A stretch of DNA of 5,214 bases from an uncultured Roseovarius sp. (GTDB lineage Bacteria; Pseudomonadota; Alphaproteobacteria; Rhodobacterales; Rhodobacteraceae): contig CAJXKX010000185.1 of NCBI GenBank assembly GCA_913055965.1, forward strand, positions 1 through 5,214, read 5' to 3'. The translations under genes and the position numbers were made by a program. Under the pieces are notes generated by a model that was not told the origin of the DNA, did not search any database, and was given only the letters and a program-made list of their open reading frames with translations. This document shows positions 1-4,850 of this stretch, in pieces. Position 1 is the stretch's first letter. Each line of letters opens with the position of its first letter.

Positions 1-341
1 GCAATCCGGTTGTCGAGACGGTGATCGTCGCGCAGGGCGCGGATGTGGCCGACATGTGGATCGCGGAGCGTGCGGGGCCGGGCGACGTGGTGGTGACGGG
101 CGACATCCCGCTGGCGGCGAAATGCGTCGAGGCGGGGGCGGTCGTGCTCAAGCATAACGGCGAGGCGCTGACGCGCGCGAATATCGGCAACGTGCTTGCC
201 ACGCGCGACCTGATGGCCGACCTGCGCGCCGCCGACCCGTTCCGGCAGGGCGGCGGCAAGGCATTCACCAAGGCGGACCGGTCGCGGTTTCTCGACGCGC
301 TGGAGCGGGCGATGCGCGCAGCCGGGCGATCCGGGGCTTGA
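1..341 (+). CDS. YaiI/YqxD family protein (UPF0178, DUF188), C-terminal part
   Basis: This is the last ~112 codons of a gene whose start lies left of the window; the frame is open from base 3 and ends with TGA at 339-341. The GTG at 21 is internal, because family proteins are about 150 residues and the N-terminal DADACPV-type motif is missing here. Family hallmarks that are visible: a DVADMWIAERAGPGD segment, VVTGDIPLAAKCVEAGA, and a GEALTRANIG segment followed by a helical tail with the R-FLDALERAMR pattern. The family is small, cytosolic and of unknown biochemical role; it has been grouped with PIN-like folds, where acidic residues could bind metal, but no activity can be claimed from this fragment. 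The gene converges on the reverse-strand gene that ends at 370, with only 28 bases between the stops. Confidence 0.88.
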   Translation, partial: NPVVETVIVAQGADVADMWIAERAGPGDVVVTGDIPLAAKCVEAGAVVLKHNGEALTRANIGNVLATRDLMADLRAADPFRQGGGKAFTKADRSRFLDALERAMRAAGRSGA

Positions 342-372
342 GCGGATACTGCCCGGCGATGTACCCGCCTCA
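339..372. terminator. possible weak bidirectional hairpin between convergent stops
   Basis: The 28-base gap between the two convergent stop codons is flanked by TGAGCGG (339-345) and CCGCCTCA (365-372), which pair as a 7-bp stem with one bulged C and a 19-base loop. Part of the symmetry is forced by the two TGA stops themselves. There is no T-run on either side, so intrinsic termination is only a guess. Confidence 0.2.
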
Positions 373-1044
373 GGATTCGGAATTGACCGCGCGGGCGACC
401 TTGCCCGCCAGATCCTCGGCAATCCGGGCTTCGAGCGCGAGCCTCAGCCGCGCGTTGCGCTGGATCCGGCGTTTGAGCGTCTCCGCATCCCACTCCACGA
501 GCCGCGCCCCCCGCGCCACCCGAACCGTGGCGGAGGCGGGCTGACCGGTCAGAAAGGCGACCTCGCCGATGAATACCTCGGACGGCAGAGTGAATCGCTG
601 CGCTTTCTCGTCGGCCCACATGCGGCCGGATTCGACGAAGTACAGCTTGTCGGGCACCGCGCCTTCGAGGGGGAGGGTCTCGGTCTCCGCCGCCTCGCGA
701 CGACGGGCGCTTGCCCGCATGAGCGCGCAGAAATCGCCCGGCTCCATGCCGCCCAGCCGGTCGTAGAGATCGGCCAGCCGCGCCGGAATGACAAGCCGCG
801 AGCGGCTGACGAGAATGACCACCAGCCCGTAGAAGGTCGCCAGCGCCATGGCGATGCTCGCGATGGCCGCCTCCCAGAGCGGATAGGGCAGGACCAGCAG
901 GTAGAAGCAGACATAGATCGCAGCGCCGATGATGAAGGTCACGCGCAGGAGGATCTGGTGGCGAAACAGCATCGCCGCCGTCTGCACGACCGCACCGACC
1001 AGAACCAGCTGTTCGGCGGAAAACACGCCCCCCTCTGCGAACAT
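370..1044 (-). CDS. three-helix membrane protein with cyclic-nucleotide-binding-like (Popeye-like) domain
   Basis: A 224-residue protein. Residues ~10-27, 31-51 and 56-79 form three hydrophobic helices. A cytosolic beta-rich domain follows (about 85-190): a short amphipathic stretch (RLADLYDRLGGMEPGDF), strands around LYFVESGRMW (134-143), a phosphate-binding-cassette-like stretch IGEVAFLTGQPASATV (159-174), and a C-terminal helix (188-219). The cassette matches the CRP/CNBD consensus GE(L/V)A-(x)n-PRSA, except that the arginine is alanine (A170); the ribose-contacting glutamate is kept (E161). No helix-turn-helix follows, so it is not a CRP/FNR transcription factor. The order of three helices, linker and cyclic-nucleotide fold is that of Popeye-domain proteins. 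ATG at 1044 was chosen because AAGGGGGAG lies just upstream and the protein begins right before the first helix; the frame stays open to 1197, but that extension is basic and low complexity. Function is unknown; a membrane-anchored nucleotide sensor or scaffold is inference. Confidence 0.85.
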   Translation of the reverse strand: MFAEGGVFSAEQLVLVGAVVQTAAMLFRHQILLRVTFIIGAAIYVCFYLLVLPYPLWEAAIASIAMALATFYGLVVILVSRSRLVIPARLADLYDRLGGMEPGDFCALMRASARRREAAETETLPLEGAVPDKLYFVESGRMWADEKAQRFTLPSEVFIGEVAFLTGQPASATVRVARGARLVEWDAETLKRRIQRNARLRLALEARIAEDLAGKVARAVNSES

Positions 1045-1047
1045 GAT

Positions 1048-1056
1048 CTCCCCCTT
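1048..1056 (-). promoter_or_regulatory. ribosome binding site deciding the start at 1044
   Basis: On the reverse strand the bases read AAGGGGGAG, then ATC, then the ATG at 1044-1042. This purine-rich Shine-Dalgarno sequence supports the short start over the upstream in-frame start at 1197. Confidence 0.65.
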
Positions 1057-1107
1057 CCGTTGCCGCCTGTTTGCTCCCCACTGATCACCGGACACGCGCA
1101 ACATGCC

Positions 1108-1117
1108 GCGATATCGC
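1108..1117. promoter_or_regulatory. perfect 10-bp palindrome GCGATATCGC in divergent region
   Basis: A perfect 10-base palindrome lies 63 bases upstream of the reverse-strand start codon and about 160 bases upstream of the permease start. It could be an operator half-site core, but palindromes of this size occur by chance in GC-rich DNA. No known regulator motif is recognised. Confidence 0.2.
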
Positions 1118-1134
1118 CTGTCTAACAAGCGTTT

Positions 1135-1158
1135 GCCCCATCCGGGGCCATTGCCCGG
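1135..1158. repeat. overlapping GC-rich hairpins
   Basis: GCCCC (1135-1139) pairs with GGGGC (1144-1148) around a 4-base loop. The same GGGG block can instead pair with GCCCGG (1153-1158) around CATT with one bulge, so the two hairpins are mutually exclusive. GCCCGGGC at 1153-1160 is itself a perfect palindrome. No T-run or leader peptide supports an attenuator. Confidence 0.25.
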
Positions 1159-1170
1159 GCGCTCATTCCG

Positions 1171-1211
1171 CGCCGGTGAACGCGCAGGCGCTGACACCGG
1201 CGAAACCGGCG
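1171..1211. repeat. 8-bp inverted repeat with adjoining direct repeat
   Basis: CGCCGGTG (1171-1178) and CACCGGCG (1195-1202) are exact reverse complements separated by 16 bases. ACCGGCG occurs again at 1205-1211, only two bases after its first copy at 1196-1202. The cluster sits between two divergent genes, just upstream of the candidate forward promoter, which is a suitable place for a regulator to bind. No specific regulator can be named. Confidence 0.3.
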
Positions 1212-1217
1212 CGGGGG

Positions 1218-1246
1218 TTTACATTGGGCGGACGGTCGGCTCATGT
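1218..1246 (+). promoter_or_regulatory. candidate sigma-70-type promoter for the permease operon
   Basis: TTTACA at 1218-1223 matches five of six bases of the -35 consensus. A 17-base spacer leads to TCATGT at 1241-1246, a poor -10 match. Transcription would begin near 1253, giving a leader of about 25 bases before the ATG at 1278. Alphaproteobacterial -10 elements are often degenerate, so this is the best forward candidate in the 233-base gap, but it is unproven. Confidence 0.3.
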
Positions 1247-1277
1247 ACGGGGAACAGACGGCAAGCCCCGGATACCC

Positions 1278-2246
1278 ATGACCTCCGCGACCGTTCAGCG
1301 CGCGAACCTGATCGGCGCCGCCTATGCCTTGGCGGCGGTGATGTGCTTTTCGATCAACGATGTGGGCATCAAGTTTCTCTCGGGCGGCTATGCGCTGCAC
1401 CAGGTGGTATTCATCCGGGCACTTGTGGCGCTGGTGGTGTTCGCCTGTCTCGTGATGCCCTTCGCAGGCGGGTTCGCGGTGCTGCGCACGCGCCGCCCGG
1501 TGATGCATATCGTGCGGGGACTATGCGTGGTGGCGGCCAACATGTGCCTGTTTCTCGGCCTCGCGGCGCTGCCCATCGCGGATGCCACGGCGATCTTCTT
1601 CGTCTCGCCGCTCGTGATCACGGTGTTCTCGGTGATCTTCCTGCACGAAACGGTGGGGCCGCGCCGCTGGGCGGCGATCGCGGTGGGATTCATTGGCGTG
1701 CTGATCATCGTCAAGCCGGGCACGGCGGCGTTTCAGGCGGCATCGCTGCTGCCCATCGCCGCCGCGTTCCTTTATGCAACGCTGCACATGCTTACCCGCC
1801 GTATCGGCGGCACCGAGAGCGCCGCGACCATGGCGGTCTATATCCAGATCACCTTTCTCGTCGCGAGCGTGATCATCGGCCTCGCCATCGGCGACGGGCG
1901 GTTTGCCGGGTCGGGGCATCCCTCGCTCGAGTTCCTGTTCCGCGGCTGGGACTGGCCCGCGACCGGCGATTATCCGATCCTCGCGGTGCTGGGCATCTCG
2001 GGGCTGTTCGGCGGGCTGTTCATCAGCCAGGCCTACAGGCTGTCCGAGGCGGCGTTTGCCGCGCCGTTCGAATATGTCGCCATGCCGATGGCGATCTTCT
2101 GGGGCGTGACCGTGTTCGGCACCTGGCCGGATGCCACCGCATGGATCGGGATCGCGCTGATCATCGGGTCGGGGCTATACCTGCTCTGGCGCGAGACGGT
2201 GCGTGACTCGAAAGCGACAGCCAAGGCCCCGAAATATCGCCGCTGA
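1278..2246 (+). CDS. EamA/DMT superfamily permease (10 TM)
   Basis: A 322-residue inner-membrane transporter of the drug/metabolite transporter superfamily, built from two EamA repeats with ten hydrophobic helices (about 10-27, 41-60, 75-95, 100-121, 130-147, 153-171, 183-204, 232-251, 258-281, 287-304). The first repeat ends with the typical pattern HETVGPRRWAAIAVGFIGV then IIVKPG (123-148); the second has AYRLSEAAFAAPFEY then a final helix and a basic tail. The IVRG...ADATAIFF-SPL region (78-112) resembles the subgroup that includes known S-adenosylmethionine and riboflavin importers, but the substrate cannot be assigned. ATG at 1278 is preferred because it begins right before helix 1; the frame is open back to 1071 without membrane or family features. 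Its own Shine-Dalgarno is weak (GGA at 1270-1272). It is the first gene of the forward operon, 18 bases ahead of the next. Confidence 0.9.
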   Translation: MTSATVQRANLIGAAYALAAVMCFSINDVGIKFLSGGYALHQVVFIRALVALVVFACLVMPFAGGFAVLRTRRPVMHIVRGLCVVAANMCLFLGLAALPIADATAIFFVSPLVITVFSVIFLHETVGPRRWAAIAVGFIGVLIIVKPGTAAFQAASLLPIAAAFLYATLHMLTRRIGGTESAATMAVYIQITFLVASVIIGLAIGDGRFAGSGHPSLEFLFRGWDWPATGDYPILAVLGISGLFGGLFISQAYRLSEAAFAAPFEYVAMPMAIFWGVTVFGTWPDATAWIGIALIIGSGLYLLWRETVRDSKATAKAPKYRR

Positions 2247-2251
2247 CCGAG

Positions 2252-2257
2252 AGGAGG
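2252..2257 (+). promoter_or_regulatory. strong ribosome binding site AGGAGG
   Basis: A perfect AGGAGG lies 7 bases before the ATG at 2265, fixing that start. It is by far the best ribosome binding site in the forward operon, suggesting that the oxidoreductase is translated more strongly than its neighbours. Confidence 0.8.
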
Positions 2258-2264
2258 AGACGCA

Positions 2265-3182
2265 ATGCCCCCCACCATCATCCCCTTTGACGAGGGCGAG
2301 CGCGCGCTGGACTGGCTGGGCCTGTGCGCAGCACTTCGGGCGGGTCACGACCGGCCCCGCGCCGAGATCGCCGACAGCTTTCTCTATCGCGGCGACGACA
2401 CGCTGCTGAATCGCGCCGCATGGATCGACGGGCTGGGCCTCGCCGTCAAGTCCGCCACCATCTTTCCGGGCAACGCCGCGCAGGACCTGCCCACCATCAA
2501 CGGCGGCGTGAACCTTTATGACGACGCCACCGGCACGCTGGCGGCAATCGTGGATTTCCACCTCGTCACCAAGTGGAAGACCGCCGGAGACAGCCTCTAT
2601 GCCGCCACGCGGCTGGCGCGCCCGGACAGCCGGCGCATCCTGATCGTCGGCGCGGGCACGGTGGCGAAATCGCTCTGGCAGGCCTATCGCGCGGCCTTTC
2701 CCGAGGCCGGGTTCACGATCTGGAACCGCACCCGCGCCCGCGCCGAGGAAATGGCGGAGGCCTGCGGCGGCCTCGATGTGGCCGACGATCTGGAAGAGGC
2801 GGTGCGCGCCGCCGATATCGTGACCTCGGCCACCATGACGACCGAACCGATCCTGCGCGGCGCGTGGCTGCAACCGGGCCAGCATATCGACCTCATCGGC
2901 GCCTACCGGCCCGACATGCGCGAGGCCGACGACGAGGCGCTGCGGCGCGCGCGGATTTTCGTGGACAGCATGGAGACCACCGTCGGCCATATCGGCGAGA
3001 TCGAGATCCCGCTTGCGGCAGGCACGATCCAGCACGATGATATCGTTGCGGATTTCTACGATCCGGAGGCGTTCCACCGGCGCTCGGATGACGAGATCAC
3101 GCTGTTCAAGAACGGCGGCGGCGCGCATCTGGACCTGATGACAAGCCGCTACATTCTCGACGCATGGCAATCGGCTCGGTGA
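2265..3182 (+). CDS. ornithine cyclodeaminase / mu-crystallin family NAD(P)-dependent protein
   Basis: A 305-residue cytosolic protein of the family that includes ornithine cyclodeaminase, ketimine/pyrroline-2-carboxylate reductases, some alanine dehydrogenases and mu-crystallin. The N-terminal half gives the substrate domain: conserved K62 in LAVKSATIFPGN (the catalytic lysine of the family) and TINGGVNLYDDATG (77-90). A Rossmann domain follows, with RILIVGAGTVAKSLW (124-138), and then the HIDLIGAYRPDMRE block (207-220), in which D217 fits the family's catalytic aspartate region. Where true ornithine cyclodeaminases carry the LRTAA motif, this protein has TKWKTAGDS (102-110), with lysine K105 in place of the arginine that holds the substrate carboxylate. 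Specific ornithine cyclodeaminase activity is therefore not safe to assign; ketimine reduction or amino-acid dehydrogenation is equally possible. It lies between a permease and a hydrolase, consistent with a small catabolic operon. Confidence 0.9.
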   Translation: MPPTIIPFDEGERALDWLGLCAALRAGHDRPRAEIADSFLYRGDDTLLNRAAWIDGLGLAVKSATIFPGNAAQDLPTINGGVNLYDDATGTLAAIVDFHLVTKWKTAGDSLYAATRLARPDSRRILIVGAGTVAKSLWQAYRAAFPEAGFTIWNRTRARAEEMAEACGGLDVADDLEEAVRAADIVTSATMTTEPILRGAWLQPGQHIDLIGAYRPDMREADDEALRRARIFVDSMETTVGHIGEIEIPLAAGTIQHDDIVADFYDPEAFHRRSDDEITLFKNGGGAHLDLMTSRYILDAWQSAR

Positions 3183-4084
3183 TCTGGGTCGATCTTGCGC
3201 TTCTGGCGCTGGTCGGGGCGGCACCGGTGCTGCGCGAGGCGGCCCGGCCCCGGATCGACAGTGCGCAGGCCGATGCGCCCGGCGCGTTCGCCAGGCTTTC
3301 GCGCGGGCGCACGCATTACCGCTGGCACGGGCCGGAGGACGGGCCGGTGACTGTCTGCGTGCACGGGCTGACCACCCCTTCCTTCGTCTGGGAAGGGCTG
3401 GTGCCCGGGCTGGTGGCCGGGGGGCGGAGGGTGCTGACCTATGACCTCTACGGGCGGGGCCATTCCGACCGGCCCGGGGGCGCGCAGGGCTCGGCGTTCT
3501 TCGTCGGGCAGTTGGAGGAATTGCTTGCCGATCAAGGGATTGACGGGCCGGTGACGCTTATCGGTTACTCGATGGGCGGGGCGATCGCGACGTGTTTCGC
3601 CGCCCGGCATCCCGACCGGCTGCGCGGCCTGGTGCTGATCGCACCCGCCGGGCTGGGGCACGATCTGGGGCGCGTCGCGCGGCTGGTGGCGCGGGGCGGC
3701 GTTTTGGGGCGATGGCTGATGCTTGCCGCCTTTCCCGTGAGTTTTCGCCGGGGCTGCGAAGCCGAACGCGCACTGCCGACAACGGTGCCGGGGATCGTCG
3801 ACCGACAACAGGCGGAACTGCGCTGGCGCGGTTTCGTGCCGGCGGTGGCGCGGTCGATGGCAGGGATTCTGACCGAGGATCTTGGCCCCGCCCATGCGGC
3901 GATCGCGGCAGCGGGCGTGCCGGTACGGGCGATCTGGGGCGCGGAAGATGCGATCATTCCGCTGTCGCGCAAGGCGCGGCTGGAAGGGGTGAATCCTCAA
4001 GCCGATCAACAGGTTATCACGGATGCCGGGCACGGGCTGACGTATACGCATACCGACCGGGTGCTGGCCGCGATCACCGGCTGA
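3164..4084 (+). CDS. alpha/beta hydrolase with N-terminal hydrophobic segment
   Basis: A 306-residue alpha/beta-hydrolase-fold protein. Residues ~6-23 (VIWVDLALLALVGAAPVL) form a hydrophobic segment followed by arginines, so it may be membrane-anchored. Then come the oxyanion motif VHGLTTPSFVW (66-76), the YDLYGRGHSD loop (93-102), and a catalytic triad of S136 in GYSMGG, D262 in WGAEDAIIP and H290 in DAGHGLTYTH. A lid region (about 165-235) separates core and cap. The fold covers esterases, lipases and C-C hydrolases; the substrate is unknown. The start overlaps the previous gene by 19 bases and has no clear Shine-Dalgarno. An in-frame GTG at 3179 would give a 4-base GTGA overlap with the upstream TGA and keep the hydrophobic segment, so either start is possible and translational coupling is likely. 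Confidence 0.9.
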   Translation: MAIGSVIWVDLALLALVGAAPVLREAARPRIDSAQADAPGAFARLSRGRTHYRWHGPEDGPVTVCVHGLTTPSFVWEGLVPGLVAGGRRVLTYDLYGRGHSDRPGGAQGSAFFVGQLEELLADQGIDGPVTLIGYSMGGAIATCFAARHPDRLRGLVLIAPAGLGHDLGRVARLVARGGVLGRWLMLAAFPVSFRRGCEAERALPTTVPGIVDRQQAELRWRGFVPAVARSMAGILTEDLGPAHAAIAAAGVPVRAIWGAEDAIIPLSRKARLEGVNPQADQQVITDAGHGLTYTHTDRVLAAITG

Positions 4085-4088
4085 AACG

Positions 4089-4107
4089 CGCCCGCTGGCG
4101 CCGGGCG
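4089..4107 (+). terminator. GC hairpin in the gap before rluA
   Basis: CGCCCG (4089-4094) pairs with CGGGCG (4102-4107) around a 7-base loop, five bases after the hydrolase stop. No T-run follows, so it may be an RNA 3'-end or processing element, or chance GC symmetry, rather than a strong terminator. Confidence 0.2.
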
Positions 4108-4130
4108 GCACGGTGGTATATGCCGCGCCC

Positions 4131-4775
4131 ATGTCCGATTATCGCCCCCCCGACACGCCGCTCGACATCCTGCACGCCGACCACGAATTGCTGGTCGTGA
4201 ACAAGCCCGCGGGCCTGCTGAGCGTGCCTGGCAAGGGGGAAGACCTGGCCGATTGCCTGCTCGCCCGCGTGCAGGAGGCGTTTCCCACCGCGCTGCTGGT
4301 GCACCGGCTGGACCGGGACACGTCGGGGGTGATGGTGTTTGGCCTCAGCCCCCATGCGCAGCGGCACCTGGGGCTGCAATTCGAGAAGCGGCAGGTGAAG
4401 AAAAGCTATGTGGCACGGGTATTTGGGGCCTTGTCGCCCAAGACCGGCACGGTCGATCTGCCCATCGCCGCGGACTGGCCCAACCGCCCCCGTCAGAAGG
4501 TGTGTCACGAGACGGGGCGGGGGGCGGTGACGGGGTGGCGGGTGCTGCGGCAGGGCGAGGGGGAGAGCCGGGTGCGGCTGATGCCGCTGACCGGGCGGAG
4601 CCATCAGCTGCGCGTGCACATGCTGAGCCTCGGGCATCCGATCCTGGGTGATCCGCTCTATGCCACTGGAAAGGCGCGGGATTTTCCGCGGCTCATGCTG
4701 CATTCGGAAGAGCTGCGGCTGCGCCATCCGGATGGCGGGGCGGGGGTGAAATTCCGCGCCAAGGCGCCGTTCTGA
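4131..4775 (+). CDS. rluA: RluA, 23S rRNA/tRNA pseudouridine synthase
   Basis: A 214-residue protein matching E. coli RluA (219 residues) along its whole length. RluA converts U746 of 23S rRNA and U32 of several tRNAs to pseudouridine. Visible: the N-terminal YRPP-TPLDILHADHELLVVNKPAGLLSVPG block, the catalytic motif HRLDRDTSG (58-66) with nucleophile D61, KKSYVARVFG (90-99), DWPNRPRQKVCHETG (115-129, characteristic of the RluA subgroup), and LTGRSHQLRVHM plus GHPILGDPLYA (153-178). There is no S4 RNA-binding domain, as in RluA and unlike RluC/RluD. ATG at 4131 aligns with the family N-terminus; an in-frame GTG at 4113 would add six unconserved residues. No good ribosome binding site is visible. 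It lies 46 bases after the hydrolase and probably shares its transcript without a functional link. Confidence 0.93.
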   Translation: MSDYRPPDTPLDILHADHELLVVNKPAGLLSVPGKGEDLADCLLARVQEAFPTALLVHRLDRDTSGVMVFGLSPHAQRHLGLQFEKRQVKKSYVARVFGALSPKTGTVDLPIAADWPNRPRQKVCHETGRGAVTGWRVLRQGEGESRVRLMPLTGRSHQLRVHMLSLGHPILGDPLYATGKARDFPRLMLHSEELRLRHPDGGAGVKFRAKAPF

Positions 4776-4795
4776 GGTGCCTGAATCAGGGGGCT

Positions 4796-4850
4796 GTAGC
4801 GCGTCGGTATTCTGTCGGTATTCCGTCGGTGCGGCGGTGCGGCGCGCTAC
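4796..4850. terminator. inverted repeat in convergent gap, possible bidirectional terminator
   Basis: GTAGCGCGTCG (4796-4806) pairs with CGGCGCGCTAC (4840-4850) as an 11-bp stem with one T-G wobble; the outer eight pairs are perfect. The loop is 33 bases and contains a tandem repeat. The right arm covers the TAG stop (4849-4847) of the reverse-strand gene. It lies between two convergent genes, where a shared terminator would be expected, but it lacks a T-run and has a large loop. A second small symmetry, CCTGAATCAGG at 4780-4790, lies just before it. Confidence 0.35.
4803..4830. repeat. 11-base tandem repeat, 2.5 copies
   Basis: Units GTCGGTATTCT (4803-4813) and GTCGGTATTCC (4814-4824) differ only at the last base and are followed by a partial third copy GTCGGT (4825-4830). 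A further GCGGCGGTGCGG stretch adjoins. The repeat lies in non-coding DNA between convergent genes and may vary in copy number by replication slippage. Confidence 0.75.

Noticed and set aside
1045..1197. Upstream extension of the Popeye-like protein by 51 residues
   Set aside because: The extension is Arg/Gly/Pro-rich, and a good ribosome binding site lies directly before the ATG at 1044.
1071..1277. Upstream extension of the permease frame to an earlier start
   Set aside because: The extra 69 residues resemble translated intergenic DNA, contain no membrane or family features and would overlap the divergent promoter region.
1103..2206. 367-codon forward frame overlapping the permease in another frame
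   Set aside because: The product is Arg/Gly/His-rich without membrane segments, while the permease frame encodes ten hydrophobic helices.
2175..3224. 349-codon open frame on the reverse strand opposite the OCD-family gene
   Set aside because: The forward frame has clear family motifs and a perfect ribosome binding site; the antisense product is low complexity and unrecognisable.
4113..4130. GTG start giving RluA six extra residues
   Set aside because: The ATG at 4131 aligns with the N-terminus of E. coli RluA and the extra residues are not conserved.
3149..4132. 327-codon open frame on the reverse strand opposite the hydrolase
   Set aside because: It lies entirely antisense to a gene with a complete catalytic triad, is rich in Pro/Arg/His and shows no family motif. 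It is a GC-rich frame shadow.
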